A stretch of 56,643 nt of DNA from an uncultured Coriobacteriaceae bacterium (GCA_937937585.1 CALDCB010000020.1:1-56643), one strand, 5' to 3'; shown: positions 42,612-51,469, counted from the stretch's first letter. Notes: generated by a model not told the origin, from the letters alone. Numbers and translations are program-made.

Positions 42612-43618
42612 CCCGCCGCGATCCAAGGGCACAGCGTCCGTATCGTTCGCAACCCGCTTCCGGCCGTTCCCGGGGCGCTGCCAATACTCGCCGAAGCCGT
42701 CAGACGCCAAGCGTGCCTTATCAGGGAGCGCCGTCTTCGCGTTCCCGCAGGGATTCTCGTTCCATAGCCGATTCGGGGTATCGTATGAGTTCGGTGAGCG
42801 TGGGCGAGCTTCGCCGCTCTGAGCGCAATGAACGCGCTCAGGCCCGTGCTCGTAGTTATGCCATGCGCATCATCGCCGTGCTCGTGCTTGCCATCGTTTT
42901 GGTTATCGCGGGCGGTGTGGCATACAACTCAAGCCTGTTCACCGTCTCGAATATCAAGGTCGAAGGTGTTGACCATCTCACAGAATCCGAGATGGCCCAG
43001 CTTGCGGCGGTCCCCGACAACACCACGCTTTTGCGCGTCGACACCGACACCATCAAGAAGCGTCTGCTTCAAAACGCTTGGGTTTCCGATGTCCAAGTGT
43101 CCAAACACTTTCCCGACACCCTGGTTATCAAAGTGAAGGAAAGAACGGTTGCGGCGGTGGTCGCTGTGCCTCAATCCGGCGGGAAAAGCACGAAACGATG
43201 GGCCATTTCCTCGGACCATATGTGGTTGATGCCCATTCCCGACAGGAATTCCGAATCGGGCAAGAACACCAGCGAGAAGATCTTCGAAGACGCCGATGCG
43301 GCACTGAAGATCACGAACGTCCCTTACGGAACCCAGGCTTCCATTGGCACGTACTGCACCGACAGCAACGTTTTGAACGCATTGGACATCGTTTCCGGTA
43401 TGACCACCGAGCTTGCTGGGAAGGTGGTCGAGGTATCCGCATCCGGCGCTGACGAAACAACGCTTATGCTTGACAACGGCGTTGAGATCGCTTTCGGCAA
43501 GGCCGAGAATATCCGAGATAAAGAACGCGTCGTGCTTCAAATCCTGAAGGAGAACGAGGGGAACGTCTCTTACATAAACGTTCGTACTGTAGCAAGCCCC
43601 ACGTGGCGCACTATCTAA
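42608..43618 (+). CDS. ftsQ: cell division protein FtsQ (DivIB)
   Basis: A 336-residue bitopic membrane protein that links FtsL/FtsB with FtsW-FtsI. Residues 1-86 are a long Arg/Ser-rich cytosolic tail, about 87-105 the membrane segment, and from about 110 a POTRA domain (FTVSNIKVEGVDHLTESEMAQ) then the FtsQ beta domain (VQVSKHFPDTLVIKVKER). The ATG overlaps the murB stop by 4 bases, so translation is coupled. A terminator follows, which separates it from ftsZ. Confidence 0.92.
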   Translation: MTRRDPRAQRPYRSQPASGRSRGAANTRRSRQTPSVPYQGAPSSRSRRDSRSIADSGYRMSSVSVGELRRSERNERAQARARSYAMRIIAVLVLAIVLVIAGGVAYNSSLFTVSNIKVEGVDHLTESEMAQLAAVPDNTTLLRVDTDTIKKRLLQNAWVSDVQVSKHFPDTLVIKVKERTVAAVVAVPQSGGKSTKRWAISSDHMWLMPIPDRNSESGKNTSEKIFEDADAALKITNVPYGTQASIGTYCTDSNVLNALDIVSGMTTELAGKVVEVSASGADETTLMLDNGVEIAFGKAENIRDKERVVLQILKENEGNVSYINVRTVASPTWRTI

Positions 43619-43625
43619 CTTACGC

Positions 43626-43662
43626 GGCCGGCATCGCCTTAAGCGCTGCCGGCCTTTGTTTT
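43626..43662 (+). terminator. intrinsic terminator after ftsQ
   Basis: An 8-bp stem, GGCCGGCA (43626-43633) with TGCCGGCC (43647-43654), is followed by TTTGTTTT. It starts 8 bases after the ftsQ stop. Confidence 0.85.
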
Positions 43663-43734
43663 GGCTGCATGAATGGATTGCTTCAACGTGCGCTTTCATA
43701 ATGTGAACCGTCGGCAGAGTATTGGCTGCTCGCA

Positions 43735-43762
43735 TTGCATTTGACTTCGCTTTGTGTAAAAT
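43735..43762 (+). promoter_or_regulatory. promoter of ftsZ
   Basis: TTGCAT (43735-43740), a 16-base spacer and TAAAAT (43757-43762). The predicted start near 43769 gives a 75-base leader. With the terminator after ftsQ, this suggests ftsZ has its own transcription unit. Confidence 0.55.
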
Positions 43763-43843
43763 CAGGAATGATACAGTGCCTTATCAGGCGCAGTGTCCAC
43801 AGCAAACGCAGCTGAACAGTAAAACCCAGGTGTGGAGGAAACA

Positions 43844-44995
43844 ATGCCAAACAATTTGGGCTCCGAGCATTTGGCGGTTATCAAGGTCGTCGGCGTTGGC
43901 GGTGGCGGTACGAATGCCGTTAACCGCATGGTCGAGGCTGGTGTGAAGGGCGTCGAGTTCATCGCCGTCAACACCGATCGTCAAGCGCTTCTTATGTCCG
44001 ATGCGGACAAGACCATTCATATCGGCGAGGATCTTACCCGTGGCCTCGGCGCTGGCGCCAACCCTGAAGTGGGCGCGCAGGCAGCCGAAGAGTCCCGCGA
44101 CGAGATCCGCGAGGCTTTGGCCGAGGCCGACATGGTCTTCGTCACCGCCGGTGAAGGCGGCGGCACGGGCACGGGCGCGGCGCCCATCGTTGCCGAGATC
44201 GCTCGTCAGGAAATCGGCGCGCTGACCGTCGGTATCGTCACGAAGCCTTTTTCGTTCGAGGGTCGCACTCGTCGCAACCAGGCCGAGCAGGGCGTCGACC
44301 TTCTTTCTCAGAACGTTGACACGCTCATCGTCATCCCGAACGACCGTCTTCTCGAGGTCGTCGACAAGAAAACGTCCATGCTCGATGCGTTCCGCATCGC
44401 TGATGACACCCTTCGTCAGGGCATCCAGGGCGTTACCGACCTCATTACCATCCCGGGCCTCATCAACCTTGACTTTGCAGACATCCGCACGGTCATGAAG
44501 GATGCTGGTACCGCTATGATGGGCATCGGCATCGCTTCCGGCGAGAACCGCGCTCTCGATGCAGCTCAGCAGGCAACCAGCTCGGGTCTGCTCGAGACTT
44601 CCATTGCCGGCGCATCTCGCGTTCTGTTTTCTATCGCAGGCGGCCCCGACCTCACCCTTACCGAGGTTGACGCTGCTGCTCGCATCGTCGAGGCCTGCGC
44701 AGACGAAAGCGCCAACATCATCTACGGCCAGATCGTCGACGAGGCCATGGGCGACCAGGTGCGCATCACCGTCATCGCAACCGGCTTCAAGAACCAGCCC
44801 AACAAGCAGCAGTCAAGTCTCGACTTCTCGCGCAACGATCTGTTCGAGTCCACGACGCCCGTTGCTTCCGCTGCATCGGCATACAAGCCCCAGTCCGTGG
44901 CTTCCGCCCCTGCCTCGCGTATGACTTCTTCTCAGTCTACGAACCGTTTCGCTGACGAAGATTACATCCCCGACTTCCTTAAGCGTCAACGTTAA
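43844..44995 (+). CDS. ftsZ: cell division protein FtsZ
   Basis: The tubulin-like GTPase that forms the division ring. The 383-residue protein has KVVGVGGGGTNAVNRM near the start, the tubulin signature GGGTGTGAAP at residues 105-114, and the T7 loop NLDFADIRTVM. A Ser/Ala-rich linker follows, then the C-terminal peptide EDYIPDFLKRQR that normally binds SepF and other anchors. ATG 43844 has GGAGGA upstream; a GTG at 43832 lies inside that site. sepF is encoded four genes downstream. Confidence 0.98.
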   Translation: MPNNLGSEHLAVIKVVGVGGGGTNAVNRMVEAGVKGVEFIAVNTDRQALLMSDADKTIHIGEDLTRGLGAGANPEVGAQAAEESRDEIREALAEADMVFVTAGEGGGTGTGAAPIVAEIARQEIGALTVGIVTKPFSFEGRTRRNQAEQGVDLLSQNVDTLIVIPNDRLLEVVDKKTSMLDAFRIADDTLRQGIQGVTDLITIPGLINLDFADIRTVMKDAGTAMMGIGIASGENRALDAAQQATSSGLLETSIAGASRVLFSIAGGPDLTLTEVDAAARIVEACADESANIIYGQIVDEAMGDQVRITVIATGFKNQPNKQQSSLDFSRNDLFESTTPVASAASAYKPQSVASAPASRMTSSQSTNRFADEDYIPDFLKRQR

Positions 44996-45010
44996 AGGAG
45001 CTTGCATAAT

Positions 45011-46006
45011 ATGAGCCTCGCCTCGTATTTGCCCAAACCGTCACTCGATGCGCGCCTTATGGGCGCGCATCGTCTTTCTTTGCTTACCGACGACGCGCTG
45101 TTCGATTCATGCGGCGTTCGAGTTGCCTTCACGGGGCGAAGGGGAGGGGCTTCCCCTGAGCCTTATGCGTCTTTGAATTTGGGGACGCATGTTGGCGACG
45201 ATCCCTCATGCGTATCTGAGAATCGCCGTCGCGTGCTCGAGGCCCTCGGCGCGCCTGACGCGCCCCTTGTTGTTCCGAATCAGGTTCATAAAACCGATCT
45301 TGTTTCCATCGACGGCGCTTCCGTTTGCCGTTGTGCTTGCATGCCTGCAGACGTCTCCCAGGACGATCGGGGAAACGAAACATGGACTACCGAAGATATT
45401 GACGTCTCGCTTATCGATTCGGTTGGGGCCGTTAAGACCGCCAACGAGCTTGCCGCTCAGGGCGCAGATGCTCTTGTCATTCGCAACGTCGGCGTTGCCG
45501 GGCTTTTGAATTTCGCAGACTGCACCCCGGTGATCATCGTGTCTCCGAGTGGGAATTTCGCCATAGCCCATGCAGGTTGGCGCGGGGCTGTTGCCGGCGT
45601 TGCTTCTAAGGCGGCAACGAACCTCATCGAAGCCGACCTTTCCGACGAGGCCCTTAAAATCGCACATCCCGATTTCGCCAGTGCGTCTTTCCAAGATGTT
45701 TCGGCTGGCTGCAATGTTTACATTGGACCCCATATCCAAGTTGAGTGTTTCGAGACCGGCGCCGATGTTGCCGACCGCTTTCGTGAGGCGTTCCCGCAGG
45801 CTCAGGATGCTGTGGTTCCCGACGACAGGCATGTCGATCTCAGCCAAGCGGTTATCGCCGATTTGGTCTCTATCGGCGTCGATCCCGCGCGTATCTGCGA
45901 TTGCGGCATTTGCACTAAATGCAACCACGACGAGTACTTCTCGTATCGCGCCGAAAACGGCACATGCGGCCGGCACGGCGCCGTTGCGATTCGTTTGAAA
46001 GGGTGA
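45011..46006 (+). CDS. pgeF: PgeF/YfiH-family protein (multicopper-like, peptidoglycan editing factor)
   Basis: The 331-residue protein belongs to the DUF152/YfiH family. Members act as zinc-dependent purine nucleoside phosphorylase/adenosine deaminase or remove mis-incorporated L-Ser from UDP-MurNAc peptides in E. coli. Key residues are His in NQVHKTDL, Cys in ADCTPV, and His in AHAGWRGAVAG, then CDCGICTKC-like CNHDEYFSYR near the end. It has an insertion of about 30 residues after DLVSIDGASVC. ATG 45011 has AAGGAG 10 bases upstream. It lies between ftsZ and yggS, a position common in actinobacteria and firmicutes. Confidence 0.9.
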   Translation: MSLASYLPKPSLDARLMGAHRLSLLTDDALFDSCGVRVAFTGRRGGASPEPYASLNLGTHVGDDPSCVSENRRRVLEALGAPDAPLVVPNQVHKTDLVSIDGASVCRCACMPADVSQDDRGNETWTTEDIDVSLIDSVGAVKTANELAAQGADALVIRNVGVAGLLNFADCTPVIIVSPSGNFAIAHAGWRGAVAGVASKAATNLIEADLSDEALKIAHPDFASASFQDVSAGCNVYIGPHIQVECFETGADVADRFREAFPQAQDAVVPDDRHVDLSQAVIADLVSIGVDPARICDCGICTKCNHDEYFSYRAENGTCGRHGAVAIRLKG

Positions 46007-46011
46007 TCATC

Positions 46012-46722
46012 ATGGGTTCTGAATCGAACGAAACCAGCAAGGAGCGCTACGAGCGCGTAGCTGCGGAACTTGCAGAAGTCTGCCGTCAGGCGGGAAGGGA
46101 TCCCAAAGAGGTGCGCCTTGTCGCTGTGTCGAAGACGGTTGACGTTCCGGAAGTGGTAAACGCCATTGCCGGCGGCGCACATGATTTCGGCGAGAACCGC
46201 CCCGACCTTCTGATGGAGAAGCATGACGCCTACCCGTCAGAGAACTGGCACTTCATTGGCAATATCCAGTCGCGTCGCATCCACGACATCGTCGGTCGAG
46301 CCACGCTCATCCACTCGCTTTACGAGCTTTCCCATGCGAAGAAGATCGACGCGGTGGCAGCCGAGCGCGGTATCGTGCAGGATGTGTTGCTCGAGGTGAA
46401 CGTTTCCGGCGAGGAGTCGAAAAGCGGTCTTTCGCCCGATCAGCTTCCGTCGATGCTTGCTGCTTGCGCCCAGCTCGAGCATGTCCGCGTTCGCGGTCTC
46501 ATGACCATGGCGCCGCAGGGTGATCTGGCGGTTGCCAAGGAAACATTCGATGGTTTACGTGCGCTTTTCGAAAAATCACGTTCGAGTCTGCCTCAAAGGG
46601 ACGCCGACCTTTTCAATGAGCTTTCTATGGGTATGAGCGAAGATTGGCGCGAGGCGGTTTTTGCAGGCGCTACCATTGTTCGCATCGGTCGCGCGATCTT
46701 CAGCGACTCTTTCATTGCCTAG
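46012..46722 (+). CDS. YggS/PLPBP family pyridoxal-phosphate homeostasis protein
   Basis: A 236-residue single-domain PLP-binding protein with an alanine-racemase-type barrel fold and no known catalysis; it tunes vitamin B6 and amino acid pools. The PLP lysine is in RLVAVSKTVD, with FGENRPDLLMEK, WHFIGNIQSRR, EVNVSGEESKSGL, LMTMAPQG and the phosphate-binding SMGMSEDWREAV. ATG 46012 is 6 bases after the pgeF stop, with AAAGGG upstream. The order pgeF-yggS-sepF-yggT-divIVA is the usual tail of the dcw cluster in Gram-positives. Confidence 0.94.
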   Translation: MGSESNETSKERYERVAAELAEVCRQAGRDPKEVRLVAVSKTVDVPEVVNAIAGGAHDFGENRPDLLMEKHDAYPSENWHFIGNIQSRRIHDIVGRATLIHSLYELSHAKKIDAVAAERGIVQDVLLEVNVSGEESKSGLSPDQLPSMLAACAQLEHVRVRGLMTMAPQGDLAVAKETFDGLRALFEKSRSSLPQRDADLFNELSMGMSEDWREAVFAGATIVRIGRAIFSDSFIA

Positions 46723-46789
46723 ATCCCGGTTTAGAACGGCGGTAATGCACATGGCATCAAAATTCGGATTCTCCGGAGAAGGGGGCAGC

Positions 46790-47668
46790 ATGTTCGAGAA
46801 CTTGAAGTCCCGTCTCGGTTTCGCGGATGACGAAACGCCCAAGCGTTCGTCGCGCGGCAATCGCAGCAACGACCAATACGATGTGTACGACGACGAGTAC
46901 GCCGATGAGGGCGATTTCGGCGAATATGGCGATTACGCCGACGAGTATGCCGACGAGTTTGCGGAATACGGCCCCGACTACGATGATGGCGCTTCCCACA
47001 CGTACGAGTCTCCTCGTGAAAAAGTCCAGCGCTCTTCTTTCAAAACCACCTCGAGCGCACGTGGGGCATATCGTAATAGCAACTTAGTGACCATCGATGA
47101 CGTCAAGGCCCATACGGCAACGTCTGGCAACCTCGATCGCGATCCGTTGGCACCGCGCACTACGTTTGGTGGCCGTACCGTCGTTGACGAGCGCAAGCCT
47201 GCGCCGCAGACGCCTGTTGCCCAGATGGCGGCAGCCAGCGCAAGCGAAGCAACCCGTTCCGAGGGTCTGAACTCCCTGTTCACACCCACTATCGACGAAC
47301 CCGCATCTTTCGAGAAACCTGCTGGCGCTCATGCATCTTTCGAGCCTTCCACGGCATCGCGTGATTCGTATGCGCCTTCGGCTTCCGCAAAGCCTGCTTC
47401 AGCGCGCGGCATTTCGGTTTTGAAACCCGTTGCCTACGAAGATGCCGAGCGCATCACCAAGTCGCTCAAGTCTGGCGATGCGGTTGTCATCTCGCTTCGC
47501 AACACGCCCGAAAACTTGTTCAAGCGCATACTGGACTTCTCGTTCGGCGTAGCAAGCGCGCTTGATGCAACCGTCGACTGCCCAGGCGAAAAGGTCTTCG
47601 CAATCACGTGCGGCGCAGGCCTTTCAGACGCCGAGAAACAAGCCCTCATTAATCAGGGCGTCATCTAG
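46790..47668 (+). CDS. sepF: cell division protein SepF, long form
   Basis: SepF tethers FtsZ filaments to the membrane. The 292-residue protein starts MFENLKSRLGFADDE, the amphipathic membrane helix, and ends with the SepF core from about residue 205 (ISVLKPVAYEDAERITKSLK, VVISLRNTPENLFKRILDF). Between lies an unusually long disordered linker: an Asp/Glu/Tyr-rich block (about residues 28-65) then Ser/Ala/Pro-rich sequence. Typical SepF is about 150 residues. ATG 46790 has AGGGGG upstream; starts further upstream near 46745 are possible but would bury the helix. Confidence 0.9.
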   Translation: MFENLKSRLGFADDETPKRSSRGNRSNDQYDVYDDEYADEGDFGEYGDYADEYADEFAEYGPDYDDGASHTYESPREKVQRSSFKTTSSARGAYRNSNLVTIDDVKAHTATSGNLDRDPLAPRTTFGGRTVVDERKPAPQTPVAQMAAASASEATRSEGLNSLFTPTIDEPASFEKPAGAHASFEPSTASRDSYAPSASAKPASARGISVLKPVAYEDAERITKSLKSGDAVVISLRNTPENLFKRILDFSFGVASALDATVDCPGEKVFAITCGAGLSDAEKQALINQGVI

Positions 47669-47722
47669 CATCTAAACCTGCAGCATCAGCTTGACTGCGA
47701 TCGACCGAGAAGGAATCGGCCA

Positions 47723-47983
47723 ATGAGCTTTAAATATCTTCTGTATTCCCTGATGAATGCCTACAGCACGGTCATCATCGTATACGTGCTCATGTCGTGG
47801 ATCCCCATGAACCCCACGGGCATCGTTGCCGACATCTACCGCGTGCTTGGTAAGATCTGCGATCCCTATCTCGATCTGTTCAAGAAGCTCATTCCCCCCA
47901 TTGGAGGTATGGTGGACGTAACGCCCATCATCGCACTGCTTGTATTACAATTCGGAGTAACGTTTATTCTTCGACTTTTCTAG
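47723..47983 (+). CDS. YggT family membrane protein
   Basis: An 86-residue protein with two membrane segments, about 5-25 and 62-84, separated by the conserved loop NPTGIVADIYRVLGKICDPYLDLFKKLIPPIGGMVDVTPI (ends: NPTG and DVTPI). The family has no firm function but is nearly always found between sepF and divIVA and is thought to help division or membrane organisation. AGAAGGA precedes the ATG. Nothing is odd about it. Confidence 0.92.
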   Translation: MSFKYLLYSLMNAYSTVIIVYVLMSWIPMNPTGIVADIYRVLGKICDPYLDLFKKLIPPIGGMVDVTPIIALLVLQFGVTFILRLF

Positions 47984-48025
47984 GCTGCAATCCCCTATGG
48001 GTTGCCTATTCGGAAGGATTTGAAC

Positions 48026-48871
48026 ATGGCCATTACCGCACAGGACATCCAGGAGCAAAGCTTCTCCATCGATCGCAAGGGCTACGACGTCGACGAAGTG
48101 GATGTTTTCCTTGAGCGCGTTGCCGACGAGATCGGCTTCATGAACGACGAGATCGATCAGAAGGCTCAGACCATCGCCGATCTTCAGGCTCAACTCGACG
48201 AGATGAACATGGCCGGCTTCGATGCCCCCGCCGCGTTCGACGAGGAAGAGCGCACCAAGGCTATCGCTTTGGACGACGCCGTTGATACGTTCCAGGACGA
48301 TCAAGACAACGTCGAGGAGCTTCCTTCCGACGTCGTCGAGCTTCAGAAGCAGGTCGAAGACCTGAAGAAGCAGCTTGCCGAGAAGGTTGCCGATTCTTCC
48401 GCCATCTCCGCTGCCCTCATCGTTGCTCAGCGCTCTGCTGACGACATCGTTTCCAACGCCAAGGTCGAGGCAAACCGCATCATCAAGGATGCTAACGACG
48501 AGGCTGACCGCATCGTCAGGAAGGCCGAGGCCGAGCGCGAGAAGGTTCAGCTTGACATCGACGCCCTCGAGGATGATCGCGACGAGGTTTGCGACGCATA
48601 TCGTGGTGTTTTGTCCGATTTCATCGCCGATGCGCAGCGCAAGCTTGATCAGGTAAACGCAACGTACAGTCAGCCTCTGGCTTCGCATGCGCGTTCCGCC
48701 GAGGACACCGGCCAGATCGCTGCTGCTCCGCTGCCTCCGGCCGCCGGCTATCAGGTTCCCCTTATGGGCGCCGCTGCTGACGCGCCTGCCCCCGTTGCCT
48801 TCTCGGGCGACAAAGACCTGTCGGGCTTCGGCGACGTCGCCGACGATTTTGATTTCGACGATCCCGAATAA
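48026..48871 (+). CDS. divIVA: DivIVA domain protein
   Basis: A coiled-coil protein that gathers at curved membranes, at poles and septa. The 281-residue protein has the DivIVA N-terminus ITAQDIQEQSFSIDRKGYDVDEVDVFLERVADE (only its start and end are diagnostic: IQEQSF and DVDEVDVFL), a long coiled coil to about residue 210, and an Ala/Pro-rich tail ending in acidic DDFDFDDPE. GAAGGA precedes ATG 48026. It is the last gene of the dcw tail and is followed by a two-way terminator. Confidence 0.93.
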   Translation: MAITAQDIQEQSFSIDRKGYDVDEVDVFLERVADEIGFMNDEIDQKAQTIADLQAQLDEMNMAGFDAPAAFDEEERTKAIALDDAVDTFQDDQDNVEELPSDVVELQKQVEDLKKQLAEKVADSSAISAALIVAQRSADDIVSNAKVEANRIIKDANDEADRIVRKAEAEREKVQLDIDALEDDRDEVCDAYRGVLSDFIADAQRKLDQVNATYSQPLASHARSAEDTGQIAAAPLPPAAGYQVPLMGAAADAPAPVAFSGDKDLSGFGDVADDFDFDDPE

Positions 48872-48896
48872 CATCGTCGCATCAGCTTCCATGAAT

Positions 48897-48927
48897 GAGA
48901 AAAGCCGCTCCGATGGAGCGGCTTTTT
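48897..48927. terminator. bidirectional terminator between divIVA and rnpB
   Basis: An 11-bp perfect stem (48901-48911 with 48915-48925) has T-runs on both strands: TTTTT after it on plus and TTTTCTCATT after it on minus. It can end both divIVA mRNA and the RNase P RNA. Confidence 0.85.
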
Positions 48928-48938
48928 CGTTTGAAAGG

Positions 48939-49279
48939 CGAGTGGGTCGATAAGCCGGGTTCTGTCATTAGGACGACCATTTATCTCGAACGCACGTCAC
49001 CGTGCGTCTCTAGCGCGCAACCCGGATGCACGGAAGGGCGGCCGTATCGCATCTCTATTTGCGTTTGCTCCAGATGGGGTTTACCAAGCCGCGCCGTTGC
49101 CGACGCGCTGGTGCGCTCTTACCGCACCTTTTCAGCTTTTCTCCCGCAAAGCGGGGGAGTTTCCTTTTCTGTGGCACTATCCGTCGGGTTACCCCGCCCA
49201 GCCGTTAGCTGGCATCTTGCCCTTTGGAGCCCGGACTTTCCTCGCATGCCGAAGCATACGCGGCCGTCTGACCCACTCG
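48939..49279 (-). ncRNA. rnpB: RNase P RNA
   Basis: The catalytic RNA that matures tRNA 5' ends. On the minus strand the ends CGAGTGGGTC and GACCCACTCG form the P1 helix. Close to the 5' end is the conserved AGGAAAGTCCGGGCTCC, then GGGTAACCC and AGAAAAGCTGAAA regions, and near the 3' end AGAACCCGGCTTATCGACCC, which includes the region that pairs with the tRNA CCA. About 341 bases, normal for a bacterial A-type RNA. Exact ends are estimated from P1 pairing. Confidence 0.95.
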
Positions 49280-49287
49280 AGTATGCT

Positions 49288-49296
49288 ATTCTAGCA
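49288..49296 (-). promoter_or_regulatory. extended -10 promoter for rnpB
   Basis: On the minus strand this reads TGCTAGAAT, with the predicted start 7-8 bases downstream, exactly at the P1 end of the RNA. No clear -35 is present. Confidence 0.55.
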
Positions 49297-49324
49297 GACG
49301 TTTGCCAAACGGGGAGGAATTCAC

Positions 49325-49975
49325 ATGACTACCTGCGCTCTTGTTGCAGCCAGCGATTTCAACGCCGATCATTTCAAGGCATTGAACGATGCCGACGGCT
49401 TCGATTACGTCGTGGCGGTCGATGCTGGGTTCGCTTACCTCGAAAAACTGGGCGTGAAGCCCGATCTTGCCATTGGAGATTTCGATTCGCTCGGTTACGT
49501 TCCTAAGGCGCGTCGCGTCTCGAAGCATCCTCAGCATAAAGACCAATCCGATCTTGAGCTTGCCCTTGAGCGCGTTTCTACTCGCCGTTACTTGCATATT
49601 CACGTATACGGAGCTCTTGGCGGTAGGCTCGATCATACGCTCGCAAACCTTCAGCTGTTCGCTTCGTATGCCGAGCAGGGTTTTGATATCACCGCAATCG
49701 ATACGAACTGCGCTTTGCGTGTCTTGGTGGGACCCGATGCCTTCGATCTTCCACCTTTCAAATCGGGAACCGTTTCCGTTTTTTCCGCAACCGACGTTTC
49801 CCATGGCGTCAGCGAACGTGGTTTGGAATACCCGCTTGACGACGCCGATCTTACTAATCGCACTTCGCTGGGCTTGTCGAATGAGCTTATCGGCCAAGAA
49901 GCCGCCATATCGGTTGCTGAAGGGACATTGTACGTCTTCTATCCATTGGCCGATTCAGCCGTAGTATCGGAATAG
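49325..49975 (+). CDS. thiN: thiamine pyrophosphokinase
   Basis: It converts thiamine directly to thiamine pyrophosphate with ATP. The 216-residue protein has the family motifs VVAVDAGFAYLEKLGVKPDLAIGDFDSLG split over the first 60 residues, the HPQHKDQSDLELAL segment and GALGGRLDHTLANLQLF. GGGGAGGA precedes the ATG. It sits just before the riboswitch-controlled thi operon but upstream of the switch, so it is probably not under TPP control. It salvages thiamine, while the operon makes thiamine phosphate. Confidence 0.94.
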   Translation: MTTCALVAASDFNADHFKALNDADGFDYVVAVDAGFAYLEKLGVKPDLAIGDFDSLGYVPKARRVSKHPQHKDQSDLELALERVSTRRYLHIHVYGALGGRLDHTLANLQLFASYAEQGFDITAIDTNCALRVLVGPDAFDLPPFKSGTVSVFSATDVSHGVSERGLEYPLDDADLTNRTSLGLSNELIGQEAAISVAEGTLYVFYPLADSAVVSE

Positions 49976-49981
49976 CGGCGC

Positions 49982-49987
49982 TATAAT
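49982..49987 (+). promoter_or_regulatory. -10 element of the thi operon
   Basis: A perfect TATAAT lies 8 bases after the thiN stop. The predicted start near 49994 is just ahead of the riboswitch. The -35 region is poor. Confidence 0.5.
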
Positions 49988-49999
49988 CTGCCTCACATA

Positions 50000-50115
50000 C
50001 AGGGGAGCCTGAAACGGAAACGCGCAACCAGTGCGTTTGCGCCCGCTAGGCTGAGAGGAGGCACGGAGACGCCTCGACCCTTGAACCTGATATGGGTAAT
50101 GCCAACGAAGGGAGC
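50000..50115 (+). promoter_or_regulatory. TPP (THI-element) riboswitch
   Basis: The leader has the conserved aptamer parts: AGGGGAGCC at the start, GGCTGAGAGGAGG, GACCCTTGAACCTGATATGGG and TAATGCCAACGAAGGGAG. It has a longer P3 arm region (50020-50045, GC-rich) than minimal examples. The 3' end AAGGGAG also serves as the thiC ribosome site, 5-6 bases before the ATG, so ligand binding most likely blocks translation directly. Confidence 0.96.
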
Positions 50116-50118
50116 ACT

Positions 50119-51414
50119 ATGACGCAGCTCGATGCCGCGCGTCGCGGCGAAATCACGCCTCAAATGAGGGTTGTTGCCGAGAAGGAGCACCGCAGCCCCG
50201 AATTCATTCGCGAAGGGGTTGCCGCCGGTCGCATCGCGATCCCGGCCAACATCAATCACACTGCGCTTTCGCCTGAAGGCGTAGGCGAAGGCCTGAGCAC
50301 GAAGATCAACGTCAACTTGGGCGTTTCCGGCGACATCGCCGATGCCCCCATGGAGTGGGAGAAGGTCGAAACTGCGCTCCGCTATGGCGCGCATGCCATC
50401 ATGGACCTCTCTAACTGTGGCAAAACGCATGCGTTCCGTAAAAGCCTGATCGACAAATCTCCCGCCATGATCGGCACCGTTCCCATGTATGACGCCATCG
50501 GCTACCTCGAAAAGGATCTCGCCGACATCACGGTCGATGACTTCATGCGCGTCGTGCGCGCGCATTGCGAGGACGGTGTCGACTTCGTCACCATTCACGC
50601 CGGCTTGAACCGTCGAACCATCGAGTCGTTCAAAGAATCCGGCCGTCGCATGAACATCGTGAGCCGCGGTGGATCGCTCATCTTTGCTTGGATGGAAATG
50701 ACGGGCAACGAGAATCCGTTTTACGAGCACTACGACGAGCTTCTCGAACTTCTTCATGAGTACGATGTCACCATCAGCATCGGCGACGCCATGCGTCCCG
50801 GCTGTCTTGAGGACGCAAGCGACGCCGGTCAGATTGCCGAGCTGATCGAGCTTGGCAAGCTTACCAAGCGCGCCTGGGACGCTGGCGTTCAGGTTATGAT
50901 CGAAGGCCCTGGGCATATGGCACTCGACGAGATCGCTGCCAACGTCAAGATGGAGAAGCGTCTGTGCCATAACGCGCCGTTCTATGTTCTGGGCCCGCTC
51001 GTCACCGATATCGCTCCGGGCTATGATCATATCACCAGTGCAATCGGAGGCGCGCTCGCTGGCGCTTGCGGCGCCGACTTCCTGTGTTATGTAACCCCCG
51101 CCGAGCACCTTCGCCTACCCGATGCCGATGACGTCCGCGAAGGCGTTGTTGCATCGCGTATCGCCGCACATGCGGCCGACATCGCAAAGGGCATCCCCGG
51201 CGCTCGTGATGCCGACAACAAGATGGCCGAAGCCCGCCGCGTTATGGATTGGGAGGCGATGTTCGACGTTGCCATCGATCCGGTGAAACCGCGCGAGTAT
51301 TTCGAAAGTGCTCCGCCTGCTGAGGAGGGCACGTGCACCATGTGCGGCGAGATGTGTGCTGTGCGCACGATGAACCGCGCCCTCGAGGGACTTGAAGTCA
51401 AGATCAACGCATAG
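50119..51414 (+). CDS. thiC: phosphomethylpyrimidine synthase ThiC
   Basis: A radical SAM-type enzyme that turns aminoimidazole ribotide into HMP-phosphate, the thiamine pyrimidine. The 431-residue protein has the ThiC signatures GRIAIPANINH, MDLSNCGK, VDFVTIHAGLNRR, MIEGPGHMALDEI and LGPLVTDIAPGYDHITSAIGGA. The C-terminal cluster motif is CTMCGEMC (C-x2-C-x4-C) for the 4Fe-4S cluster. It is a short form without the long N-terminal domain of E. coli ThiC. ATG 50119 directly follows the riboswitch. First gene of thiC-thiM-thiE-thiD. Confidence 0.97.
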   Translation: MTQLDAARRGEITPQMRVVAEKEHRSPEFIREGVAAGRIAIPANINHTALSPEGVGEGLSTKINVNLGVSGDIADAPMEWEKVETALRYGAHAIMDLSNCGKTHAFRKSLIDKSPAMIGTVPMYDAIGYLEKDLADITVDDFMRVVRAHCEDGVDFVTIHAGLNRRTIESFKESGRRMNIVSRGGSLIFAWMEMTGNENPFYEHYDELLELLHEYDVTISIGDAMRPGCLEDASDAGQIAELIELGKLTKRAWDAGVQVMIEGPGHMALDEIAANVKMEKRLCHNAPFYVLGPLVTDIAPGYDHITSAIGGALAGACGADFLCYVTPAEHLRLPDADDVREGVVASRIAAHAADIAKGIPGARDADNKMAEARRVMDWEAMFDVAIDPVKPREYFESAPPAEEGTCTMCGEMCAVRTMNRALEGLEVKINA

Positions 51415-51469
51415 TAAGCGCGCTTAACATTCAACGCTTACGTTTCGATAGAGAAAAGAGAATTCACTC

